A stretch of DNA of 64,000 nucleotides from positions 1-64,000 of the forward strand of contig NZ_FTMS01000005.1 of assembly GCF_900156105.1 (NCBI RefSeq), read 5' to 3'. Below the pieces are notes generated by a model. The model worked only from the letters and a program-made list of their open reading frames with translations, ran no database searches and was not told where the DNA came from. The position numbers and the translations under genes are program-made. The DNA comes from Alkalispirochaeta americana. Lineage in GTDB: Bacteria > Spirochaetota > Spirochaetia > DSM-27196 > Alkalispirochaetaceae. Of this stretch, positions 19,378 through 26,851 are shown in pieces (within the stretch, counting starts at the first letter, position 1; every line of letters starts with the position of its first letter).

Positions 19378-19635
19378 TTAGACAACACCCTGGCGCTCAA
19401 TAAACCGCGCCAGAAGCACTGTAACCAGAAACCCCAGAACCGCAAAGAGCAGGGCCAGGTCCAGCAAATACGACTCAGGGATAGAAACAGCCAGAAGAAC
19501 CACCGCCAGGGTTACCTTGCTGGCTCCCAGACCAATGCCCAACAGGCGGTCCCACACGGTGGGCCCCAGGATAACTCGCAGGAGACTTCCGAAGGTCGAT
19601 ATTCCAATCAGAATCAGGGCTGTCATCCGAAACAT
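19378..19635 (-). CDS. mrpF: Mrp-type antiporter subunit F
   Basis: 85-residue MnhF/MrpF family protein with three helices. The conserved LGPTVWDRLLGIGLGASKV block, including the GPT-x-x-D-R motif, is present. Its ATG shares one base with the mrpE stop (TGATG), so the two genes are translationally coupled. Confidence 0.92.
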   Translation of the reverse strand: MFRMTALILIGISTFGSLLRVILGPTVWDRLLGIGLGASKVTLAVVLLAVSIPESYLLDLALLFAVLGFLVTVLLARFIERQGVV

Positions 19636-20207
19636 CAGCTCTCGTCCTCTCTCTTGGGCTCCATCACCGCATTCCCCCCGGAGGATCTTCCCAGAAAGAC
19701 CCGCTCAAACCGTCCTTTTATCATTTCTCCCGCTTCTTCGGGGTCTGTGGTGGGACAATCGATCCAGACGACTTTGAACCGCTTTGTGTCGTAATCCACA
19801 GTAACAGTTCCAGGGGTCAGGGTGATGGCATTCGCCACCAGAACACCTGCCAGAGTATCCCGGAGATCGGTTGGCACGTCTACAATCCCCACGTTAATAC
19901 GATTTGTCAGCGTTACGTATATGGCGTGAATGCCGGATCGCACAATCTCTCCCAGAAGAACCACAACATAGCGAAAAGCTTTCCCCGGTCCAAGACGATA
20001 TACCCCCTGATACCGCTCCTTCAAGAGAAAGCGGTTGGTGACACAGAGAGCCATGATTCCCAGGATTGTTCCCTCCAGGAGGGTATACAGCGAGAGCGAT
20101 TCGTTCCAGACAGTCCAGACCAGGAGCAGCATCGCCAGGGAGCCCAGATAATCGCCCCCCCCTCGCAGGGTATCCTTGATGAAGCGGTTTCTGCGAGGAT
20201 CAATCAT
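19635..20207 (-). CDS. mrpE: Mrp-type antiporter subunit E
   Basis: 190-residue MnhE/MrpE family protein, first gene of the antiporter operon. Two N-terminal helices are followed by the cytoplasmic domain with the family signature VANAITLTPGTVTVDYD. It has about 20 extra basic residues before the first helix (MIDPRRNRFIKDTLRGG). GGAG lies about 11 bases before the ATG. The leader upstream is about 190 bases long if the predicted promoter at 20402-20430 is used. Confidence 0.92.
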   Translation of the reverse strand: MIDPRRNRFIKDTLRGGGDYLGSLAMLLLVWTVWNESLSLYTLLEGTILGIMALCVTNRFLLKERYQGVYRLGPGKAFRYVVVLLGEIVRSGIHAIYVTLTNRINVGIVDVPTDLRDTLAGVLVANAITLTPGTVTVDYDTKRFKVVWIDCPTTDPEEAGEMIKGRFERVFLGRSSGGNAVMEPKREDES

Positions 20208-20336
20208 CTACTCATGTTCTCCGCGATTCTCCCCGGGGCTTTGGACTGATCAAGATGTCCGGTTTTTTCTGCGTTGTCCATATGCAAGAACCCTCCCGGT
20301 CTGGTTGCTCACCCGCTGCGATGATGGCTGGCACCA

Positions 20337-20396
20337 GGCACCCGTGGCCGTGGCACGCGTGGTCGAGGCACCCGTTGCCGTGGCACGCAAACCACC
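20337..20396. repeat. two copies of an imperfect 30-bp tandem repeat
   Basis: GGCACCCGTGGCCGTGGCAC at 20337 recurs at 20367 as GGCACCCGTTGCCGTGGCAC. The first 22 bases of each unit match with one change, and the rest of the unit diverges. The repeat lies in the predicted leader of the antiporter operon and encodes nothing obvious. The rest of the 315-base gap (20208-20522) shows no gene. Confidence 0.7.
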
Positions 20397-20401
20397 GGTA
20401 A

Positions 20402-20430
20402 AGTATGATAAAATCGCCCCGCCCTGTCTA
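20402..20430 (-). promoter_or_regulatory. predicted promoter of the antiporter operon
   Basis: Reading on the minus strand, TAGACA (20430-20425) and CATACT (20407-20402) are 17 bases apart, matching consensus at 5/6 and 4/6 positions. Transcription would start near 20395 and give a leader of about 190 bases that includes the 30-bp repeats. Confidence 0.45.
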
Positions 20431-20522
20431 CGTGAAGATCCGATTCCCCAGAAGGTTTTTCTCGCCCGCAACACACGCGAGGGGCCGTGACAAAGGGACC
20501 TGCCGGCACCACATCATGCAGA

Positions 20523-21713
20523 CTACCCTCTCCTTTCCTGCGAGATCTGGGCCTTTAAGGATTTGGCCGCCATGGCATATCCTCCATCGGCAGCATCGAT
20601 AAAATGAACTTCCGATCCCGACTTCATGTGCATCAAACAGGTCATCAAGGCGCGGTCAGAGCGATGCATACCATAGAACACTAGCCCCTCTTCCCGACGT
20701 TGCCGAAAAAAATCTTCCAGAAGAACCGCTTCTTGGGGAGTCGCCGAGACAACCATCTTGAGCGACCCGTCAAACTTCTGAAAATCAGCGTTAACCATGA
20801 AGTTTTCCCTGAGCCTTCTGATTTCCATCCCTTGAACCCGCAGGGGGATCTGCCAACTCATAATCAGTTTCATCATCGGGATCATCATTGCCAGGATCAT
20901 CCCCTGGAGGTGATACCGCAGCCCCCCCCGTTGGCGCGACATAACCCGTTGTTCGCGGTACATCTCCTTCCGGGATATCTTCAGACTCTCCCTGCTCAAA
21001 GGGTGGTACCTCGTTTCATCCCCCAGAATTTTCTGCACCCCCCGGAATACGTCCTGCAAAATGGCAACCTCCCGGGTGGATTCAGCTGCTCGAGCCTTCA
21101 CAATCAGGGAGATCGTCTCTCCTCTGGAACTGGGAACATCGCTCCACCGGCAGGTGAAACCGGCATAGTCAGCCTGCCCCGTTCGCGGCCAATCATCGGG
21201 AACAAGCCAGGGGTTATCAGGAGAGGAGTCTTTCAGCAGCCCCTCGGCCATATCGACACCGTTTCCGGTGATTAGCGCCTGGTGGTAGGAATTGCTGATA
21301 CATACCTTGGCCACCTTAAGTTCGCACCCCCGGTGATAGACATCCCCCACAGGAACCAAGCCAATCCGCAAATCGAGCGAAAACACATCCTTGACCAGCC
21401 CTCGGGTATCAGCCAGAACGTCTTTTACCGGGTTCAGAAGATCCGGCGGGATCAGATAGGTCATTCCATCCCCGCCAAAGAGGAAGGGGAAGTTCATGTC
21501 ATCCCTGATGTTGCTAATCGCCATGACAGCGATACTCCCGGCCGTATTTACCTCTTTATACAACCCCGACTCGATAGCCTGCGTCGAATTGCGGACATCG
21601 GTCATGACCACGTACCAGTCTTCGGGAAGATCAAAGAAACGGGAACTCCTGAAGATCTCAGAGAAATCCTCGATAACGGGCATGTTCTCATAGCTCGTAA
21701 AGCTTGTAGTCAT
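20523..21713 (-). CDS. DUF3095 family protein (possible nucleotide-cyclase-like fold)
   Basis: 396 residues from ATG 21713. The pattern WYVVMTDVRNSTQAIESGLYKEVN ... FPFLFGGDGMTYLIPP ... LRIGLVPVGDVYHRG is that of DUF3095. It also resembles class III adenylate/guanylate cyclases, in which an 'F.D.r.ST' segment carries a metal-binding Asp, followed by 'GDG' and 'riG...G.v'. The resemblance is my reading, not an established assignment. The C-terminal half has no recognised motif. The start has no ribosome site but has TATAGT six bases upstream. It is cotranscribable with, but 315 bases from, the antiporter operon. Confidence 0.75.
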   Translation of the reverse strand: MTTSFTSYENMPVIEDFSEIFRSSRFFDLPEDWYVVMTDVRNSTQAIESGLYKEVNTAGSIAVMAISNIRDDMNFPFLFGGDGMTYLIPPDLLNPVKDVLADTRGLVKDVFSLDLRIGLVPVGDVYHRGCELKVAKVCISNSYHQALITGNGVDMAEGLLKDSSPDNPWLVPDDWPRTGQADYAGFTCRWSDVPSSRGETISLIVKARAAESTREVAILQDVFRGVQKILGDETRYHPLSRESLKISRKEMYREQRVMSRQRGGLRYHLQGMILAMMIPMMKLIMSWQIPLRVQGMEIRRLRENFMVNADFQKFDGSLKMVVSATPQEAVLLEDFFRQRREEGLVFYGMHRSDRALMTCLMHMKSGSEVHFIDAADGGYAMAAKSLKAQISQERRG

Positions 21714-21719
21714 AGCTAT

Positions 21720-21725
21720 ACTATA
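21720..21725 (-). promoter_or_regulatory. -10 hexamer six bases before the DUF3095 start
   Basis: TATAGT on the minus strand (21725-21720) ends six bases before the ATG (21713-21711). GTGGCA lies 18 bases further upstream (4/6 match to a -35). No Shine-Dalgarno is present, consistent with a leaderless mRNA. Confidence 0.4.
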
Positions 21726-21810
21726 ACCCCGGCTGGATTCGCATGCCACGAATGAACCCCTTCTGTCCACAAATACAAGCACCAGACCTCTTCCATCCAT
21801 CCTGAAAGAT

Positions 21811-23541
21811 ATGGAAGACCCAATTCTCGCCATAGCCCGGGAGCGTTTCGGCCTGGCTTTTCTTTTTCCCTACCAGCGGTTGGTGATCAGCAATATCCTT
21901 GAGGCAGCAGAGAGAACAGACGAGGAATCGCGGGCCCTGGGAAAACAGATTGTTATCCTTCCCACGGGAGCAGGCAAGAGCCTCTGCTTTCAACTCCCGG
22001 CGGCGGCCCTCCGGGGGATTACTCTGGTGATATATCCTCTCTTGAGCCTCATGAACGACCAGGCTCGGCGTATGGCCTCGGGAGGGTTCTCGGTTGTTCA
22101 GTTGCGAGGAGGGCAGTCAGGAAAGGAACGGAAGGAAGCTCTCACAACCATAGCCCGGGGAGACATCGACTTTGTGATCACCAACCCCGAAACCCTCCAG
22201 AACCAGACGATCCAGAGGGAACTTCGACGGGCCCGGGTTATCCACGCCGTGATCGACGAGGCCCATTGTGTGAGCGAATGGGGTGACACCTTCAGGCCCG
22301 TTTACCTCACCCTGGGCGAGACCCTGGAACGGTTACAGGTTCCCCTGGTGACCGCCTTTACCGCCACGGCGGGAGAAAAAGTTCTGGCCAGGATCAGGGA
22401 GAGCGTGTTTCCCGAGGGAGCGGCCCGCCTCATCCAGGGTAATCCCGACCGGGAAAATATTTCCTACCGTGTGCAGCCCTGCATCTCCCTCTCCCGTGCC
22501 GTGAGAAGTATTTTTTCCTCAGCTTCTCCCGGGCCCGTGGAGTCGCTCTGGCGCCCCGGAAAGAATCTGGCGCTTCCGGCGATTATCTTCTGCCGGACGC
22601 GCAGGGAAACCCGGCTGTACGCAGCGCTGGTTTCCTCCGTCCTGGAGGGCGATCAGGTGATCTGGTATCATGCAGGTCTGGAAAAAGAGGAAAAAGAAGC
22701 CAGGGAAAAAGCTTTTTTCGAGTCCTCCCGGGCGGTACTCTGCGCCACCTGCGCGTACGGCATGGGCGTGGACAAGGGAAATATTCGCTCCGTGGTCCAC
22801 ACCTACCTGCCCGATTCGGTGGAGGCCTTTCTTCAGGAAAGCGGCCGCGCCGGAAGGGACCGCGAGCAGGCTCAGTCGATTCTTCTGGTTGACCCCCAGG
22901 CAGAAGAGCAATACCGGAGAGACCAGGCCAGGGAAAAGGCGGGCATCCTGCAAGGCGTTGCCTTTGGCACGACCTGCCGGAGAGACCCTCTTCTGGAAGC
23001 GATGGGATCGGTCTCGCAAGGTGCTTGCTCTGGCTGCGATCGGTGTGAGGAGCGCCAGGCCCGTCCTCCCTTAATCGCCCCCTCCTCGACAACCGAGACA
23101 GCTGCCGCCCGGGTGGTTCGTTCCGCTGTTTCCTCCCGGCCGGGACAATTCATGGTCCACGAGTGGGTTCGAATCCTCCGCGGAAGGGCTTCCTGGCAGG
23201 ACCACTGCCGGGGGACACCCTGGATCTCCCACTTTGGATCCCTCCGGCACTGGTCAGATGATGAGGTGACCCAAGCGCTGGAGGGGCTTACTGCCCTGGG
23301 GGCGCTGCGCCTTCGGCGAAACCGGCGGCTTGTTCCTTCCGAAGGAGCATTTTCCGCCGGAACGCACTGTTCTTCCGGCCATGATTCCACGGACAGACTC
23401 CCTTCGCCGGGCGATCACTCTTCGCCAGGCGATCACTCTTCCCCAGGGAGAAGACAGAAAGGGTCACCCCCCACCATTCCCGAGGCCGAGAAGAGCGCCT
23501 CGTTGATCGCTGCGGCAGCGTCGATAAAGGTTCGGGGATAG
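21811..23541 (+). CDS. recQ: RecQ-family ATP-dependent DNA helicase
   Basis: 576-residue superfamily 2 helicase that unwinds DNA 3' to 5' in recombination and repair. Walker A PTGAGKS (51-57), the DEAH box in VIDEAHCVSEWGDTFRP (about 149) and motif VI (QESGRAGRDRE) are intact. A C-terminal cysteine cluster (C-R-R-D ... CSGCDRC) fits the RecQ zinc-binding region. The classical HRDC domain is not seen. The tail carries an 18-bp repeat giving repeated GDHSSP units and overlaps the converging lipoprotein gene by 109 bases. Confidence 0.88.
   Translation: MEDPILAIARERFGLAFLFPYQRLVISNILEAAERTDEESRALGKQIVILPTGAGKSLCFQLPAAALRGITLVIYPLLSLMNDQARRMASGGFSVVQLRGGQSGKERKEALTTIARGDIDFVITNPETLQNQTIQRELRRARVIHAVIDEAHCVSEWGDTFRPVYLTLGETLERLQVPLVTAFTATAGEKVLARIRESVFPEGAARLIQGNPDRENISYRVQPCISLSRAVRSIFSSASPGPVESLWRPGKNLALPAIIFCRTRRETRLYAALVSSVLEGDQVIWYHAGLEKEEKEAREKAFFESSRAVLCATCAYGMGVDKGNIRSVVHTYLPDSVEAFLQESGRAGRDREQAQSILLVDPQAEEQYRRDQAREKAGILQGVAFGTTCRRDPLLEAMGSVSQGACSGCDRCEERQARPPLIAPSSTTETAAARVVRSAVSSRPGQFMVHEWVRILRGRASWQDHCRGTPWISHFGSLRHWSDDEVTQALEGLTALGALRLRRNRRLVPSEGAFSAGTHCSSGHDSTDRLPSPGDHSSPGDHSSPGRRQKGSPPTIPEAEKSASLIAAAASIKVRG
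23404..23448. repeat. 18-bp tandem repeat in the recQ tail
   Basis: TCGCCGGGCGATCACTCT (23404-23421) is followed by TCGCCAGGCGATCACTCT (23422-23439) and half of a third unit (23440-23448). The unit is a multiple of three, so copy-number change keeps the RecQ frame. The last 16 bases of the block also fall inside the overlapping minus-strand lipoprotein gene. Confidence 0.8.
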
Positions 23542-25238
23542 TCCCGGATAATGGCATCGATCGCTGCCGCCCGGTTTGGCAGGGCCCGGCGAATCCGCTC
23601 GGCGATGCGTGTTCCGAAATACCAGTTAGCCGACCTCTCGCCCTGCTGGAGCAGGTACGCCTGGAACTCGTTCACCATGAGATACCGGTCATCGGGATCG
23701 TAGGACATCCAGGAGAAGAAGGTCTGCCAGAAGTCCCGTTCACGCCGGGATAACCGATGATCCCAATAATCATAGGCGGCACGGCGGAACTCCGGTTCCT
23801 CGTAAAACACACCATGCATCGCCTCATGAACCGTCAGGAGCCTCCGAAGGGGAGAAACGCTCTCCTGGCTGATGCTCAGGACCCCGCCCGTTCCCGGCAG
23901 CCACCGCTCACCCGCAGGAGCGTCTCCGGAGGACTGTCGTATCAGCAGACCCTGCTCATGGGCGATATCCCTGAGAACCAGCTCTTCCGAGTTCAGTTCA
24001 AAACCGGAAGCCTCGGCAGCGTTAAAAAAGTCGGCCAGACCTTCGGGCCGATAATTATGGGCGTTCCATCCGTGCAGATCTTCCAGCTCCTGATTCGAGA
24101 GAAGACGCCCCTGGTATCCCCTCTTTTCCACAAAGAAGGCCAGACGGCGGAACATGCGTGCCTGGGTTTGATAGCTCCGGTGGTCCATCCAGAGTATTCT
24201 CGGGTACGCAGACCAGGAAAAGAGCTCGAAGTCATCCCGCCGCCAGAGTTCCCGGGGCCACCGCTGGAGTTCCTCCAGGTCGATCAGGATCGGTTCCCGA
24301 GGGTTCTCGGGGAGACTGTGGTGACGAATCTCTTTCAAAACCACCCCATCCAGGAGAGGAATCGTGAGGGACTCAGCCCGGGGAAGCCATCGCTGGGGCC
24401 AGAGAACGATCTGTCTCTCTCCGGGCCGAAGCTGGACCTGGACTGTTCGGGATTCGCCATCTGATCCTTCCAGGAGAAGGTTCAGACGGGGACGATCCCG
24501 TCGATCCAGAAAGAGCTTCTCCTCGGCCCGGTAGCGAATCTCCAGCGAATGGGTGTGATCCCGCACAAGCCGGGTTGTGACGGGGAGAACCAGAGCTTCG
24601 TCGTCTGCGACCAGGGGAAGCAGCATATCGGCCTCGAGGACCTCGCCAAGGGTAATTTTTGGCGCCTTCGACCCGAAAAGCAACTCCTCTACCCGGTATC
24701 CCCGGGACCCTCGGGGAGCACGAAACTCCACCTCCCAGGGACCGCTTCGGAGCGAGGCCAAAGGAAAGGAGAGACGATACCGCCGCGGGCTCCCATCATC
24801 CCCAAGGGATCTCTTGTCTGTCAGCACTCCTGAAAAGGAATACCGAAGCCCTTCGTCTCCTGCAAAGAGAAGGATCTCCCCCCCCGTGATATCTCCTGAG
24901 ACCGTCACCGTGAGGCGAGGATCGGGATCCGCCACGAAAAGAGGCTCATCCCCGGCTGCCTCAATGCGGTACCGGAAGGGACGATCGCCCTCCTCCAGGG
25001 GACCCACAAGAGCTTCTTCCCCGGTTGGCCGCCGGCCCAGGTCTCGCAACTTTAGAGGCAGTTCTCCCTGATCACCTTGAACGGTCACATCCAGGGATTC
25101 CAGGGAATGGTTGCACCCCGTGAGAAGAAGGAAAAGAAGAGCCAGCACGGAAGGAAAAACCAGAATATGCAGAAGAATATTAAGAAACCGGACATCACGG
25201 GGAGTCCGGGAAAAAGGAGTCCGGGAGAAAATTGTCAT
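23433..25238 (-). CDS. large lipoprotein with HExxH metallopeptidase-like motif
   Basis: 601 residues from ATG 25238, which is preceded by an AAAGAAAGGTG ribosome site. The N-terminus is basic, then hydrophobic (ILVFPSVLALLFLLLTGC), with a lipobox L-T-G-C, so it is probably an exported lipoprotein. The middle is beta-rich without a known motif. Near the C-terminus, VHEAMHGVFYEE (His471, Glu472, His475) is a zinc-protease-like HExxH motif, and E in NEFQAYLLQQ about 50 residues later could be a third ligand. Protease activity is inferred only. The 3' end overlaps recQ. Confidence 0.7.
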   Translation of the reverse strand: MTIFSRTPFSRTPRDVRFLNILLHILVFPSVLALLFLLLTGCNHSLESLDVTVQGDQGELPLKLRDLGRRPTGEEALVGPLEEGDRPFRYRIEAAGDEPLFVADPDPRLTVTVSGDITGGEILLFAGDEGLRYSFSGVLTDKRSLGDDGSPRRYRLSFPLASLRSGPWEVEFRAPRGSRGYRVEELLFGSKAPKITLGEVLEADMLLPLVADDEALVLPVTTRLVRDHTHSLEIRYRAEEKLFLDRRDRPRLNLLLEGSDGESRTVQVQLRPGERQIVLWPQRWLPRAESLTIPLLDGVVLKEIRHHSLPENPREPILIDLEELQRWPRELWRRDDFELFSWSAYPRILWMDHRSYQTQARMFRRLAFFVEKRGYQGRLLSNQELEDLHGWNAHNYRPEGLADFFNAAEASGFELNSEELVLRDIAHEQGLLIRQSSGDAPAGERWLPGTGGVLSISQESVSPLRRLLTVHEAMHGVFYEEPEFRRAAYDYWDHRLSRRERDFWQTFFSWMSYDPDDRYLMVNEFQAYLLQQGERSANWYFGTRIAERIRRALPNRAAAIDAIIRDYPRTFIDAAAAINEALFSASGMVGGDPFCLLPGEE

Positions 25239-25323
25239 GAGAAAAGCACCTTTCTTTTGCTTCGAAGGATCCGAGATTTCAGATTCAGCCCGCCACCGGT
25301 CAGGCGCGGGCATCCGGGGCCTT

Positions 25324-26094
25324 TCAGGAGAGACGAAGAGCACTCAGGGTGATCAGCCGGGCGATCTCCCTTCTGCGGGTATCGCTTATAGCCACATCGG
25401 AACGCAACAGATACGCCAGGCGGGTCTCGAACTCTTCGGGAAGAACCGGCAGCGCCAGGAGCGATTCCTGAAGCGTACGCCCCGGCGGTTCAAACTCCCG
25501 GTTTACAGCGAAGAGGAGCGACGAGAGAGCCTCCAGGAAGGCCGCCAGGGAAAGCTGGTAAAAGAGCGCCTCCCCCGCGTAGGCTGCACTGGTGAGATCG
25601 GCCAGGACATGGTCCATCCGGGCCTGATAGGCAGCTATCCGGGCGGCCCAGAAGGCATCGGGAAGATACTGCAGGGTCTTTCGGGTGGAACGAAGCCAGT
25701 CTCCCCGTTCCAGGATCGCTGTAGCCTGGAGGAGACGGAAAAACCCGTAGGTCGAGGTGACTGAAGCTTCAGCTGCACCGCCATCGGAAGCAGCCAGGAC
25801 GAGGCGGTCTACCTGGTCCACAGGCTTGTACTCAAGCCTGACGGGAATATCCTCCACCATAATCCGGTCCTTCTCGCCGTCCCGGGTGGATTCAAAACTG
25901 ACAGCAAAGGTAAAAAGCTGCTCCCGCTCCCCCGGTTCCGGAATTGGCCCCCGGTGGTACACATCGTAGCTGATAAAAAAACTGGGGTCGTAACGGTCAG
26001 TTCCAAAACGGAGCACCGAGAGCGCCTCCAGGGAATCCCACCCCTGAAGCACCCCCAGGATTTGTTCGTTGGTAGTACGGAGAATTGCATCCAT
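25324..26094 (-). CDS. conserved protein of unknown function
   Basis: 256 residues, starting MDAILRTTNEQILGVLQGWDSLEALSVL. It contains a patterned block DRYDPSFFISYDVYHRGPIPEPGERE and KDRIMVEDIPVRLEYKPVDQVDRLV, suggestive of a folded enzyme, followed by an all-helical half. I do not recognise the family. The longer open frame (to 26640) overlaps the divergent gene and has no protein-like composition. There is no ribosome site; TACAGT lies nine bases upstream. Confidence 0.6.
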   Translation of the reverse strand: MDAILRTTNEQILGVLQGWDSLEALSVLRFGTDRYDPSFFISYDVYHRGPIPEPGEREQLFTFAVSFESTRDGEKDRIMVEDIPVRLEYKPVDQVDRLVLAASDGGAAEASVTSTYGFFRLLQATAILERGDWLRSTRKTLQYLPDAFWAARIAAYQARMDHVLADLTSAAYAGEALFYQLSLAAFLEALSSLLFAVNREFEPPGRTLQESLLALPVLPEEFETRLAYLLRSDVAISDTRRREIARLITLSALRLS

Positions 26095-26103
26095 GATAGA
26101 TCT

Positions 26104-26118
26104 ACTGTAGCATAGACT
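26104..26118. promoter_or_regulatory. back-to-back -10 hexamers for two divergent genes
   Basis: TACAGT on the minus strand (26109-26104) and TAGACT on the plus strand (26113-26118) are three bases apart. They precede the starts at 26094 and 26126 by nine and seven bases. TAGGCA lies 17 bases upstream of the minus-strand hexamer. The two promoters would occlude each other. Confidence 0.35.
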
Positions 26119-26125
26119 GCGGAAA

Positions 26126-26812
26126 ATGCCTATTATTGTGTCAGTATTACGACTTCCGGCCAACATCGAACGATCCTGGATGGACCTCCAGGATGCGCTT
26201 TTTCGCCGTTGCGGCCTGGATTCTACACGACTCTTTCCTCCGCTCATTCCCCTTGTCCCCCTGGGAGACCTGATCGCGGGAGACCCGGACGACACAGCCC
26301 GCAAGAAGACTCTGACCCACACTCTGGAGGGGTTTCGAAAAAAACACACCCTGGAGATCGTCCCGGACACGCCCTCCCCGGAAAACCCCCGGAAGCTTCC
26401 GGAACCAGACGCAACGCTTCCCCCGGGAGTTCCTCTGGAAATTGCAGGATTCGCAGAGCTCCGGTCTGCCCTGTCCCGGGAATTCCCGAAGAGGGCCAGG
26501 AAAGACGAGTCGCTTCTGGAACGGTCCTTTCGCTGCCCCGCCAGTAGCCTTCTTTGCTCCTGGGAGCCCCTGGAGGAGACCTCACCCCTGGCACAGAGCC
26601 TTATTCTGCACCACCACCAGGAGCAATTACTTCCCCGCACACGAGCCTTCTGGCTCAGTGCGATCGAAATCCTGCCCGGACCTGATCAGCGACACTGGTG
26701 GAGAGGGGCTCTCTGGAAGGAGATCTTTTGCCGCCGAACCACGGTGAAACCAGAGCCGCCACCCCCGAGGGGCGGAACGGCCCCTGTCCCTCCATATCCA
26801 GATCGGCCATGA
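26126..26812 (+). CDS. hypothetical protein, divergently transcribed
   Basis: 228 residues with no recognised motif and no membrane segment. It is rich in Pro, Leu and charged residues and carries a short acidic/Pro linker (EIVPDTPSPENPRKLPEPDATLPPG). It looks like the partner of the minus-strand unknown gene, which starts 31 bases away in the other direction. The ATG has no Shine-Dalgarno sequence but TAGACT (26113-26118) ends seven bases upstream. The C-terminus is Pro-rich and may be disordered. Confidence 0.5.
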   Translation: MPIIVSVLRLPANIERSWMDLQDALFRRCGLDSTRLFPPLIPLVPLGDLIAGDPDDTARKKTLTHTLEGFRKKHTLEIVPDTPSPENPRKLPEPDATLPPGVPLEIAGFAELRSALSREFPKRARKDESLLERSFRCPASSLLCSWEPLEETSPLAQSLILHHHQEQLLPRTRAFWLSAIEILPGPDQRHWWRGALWKEIFCRRTTVKPEPPPPRGGTAPVPPYPDRP

Positions 26813-26851
26813 GACATCCCTGGAGGCACCGGTCTGGACGGAGCATCTGTA

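Noticed and set aside
20337-20396. CRISPR or REP element
   Set aside because: Only two adjoining imperfect copies, without spacers or cas genes, and no dyad typical of REP elements.
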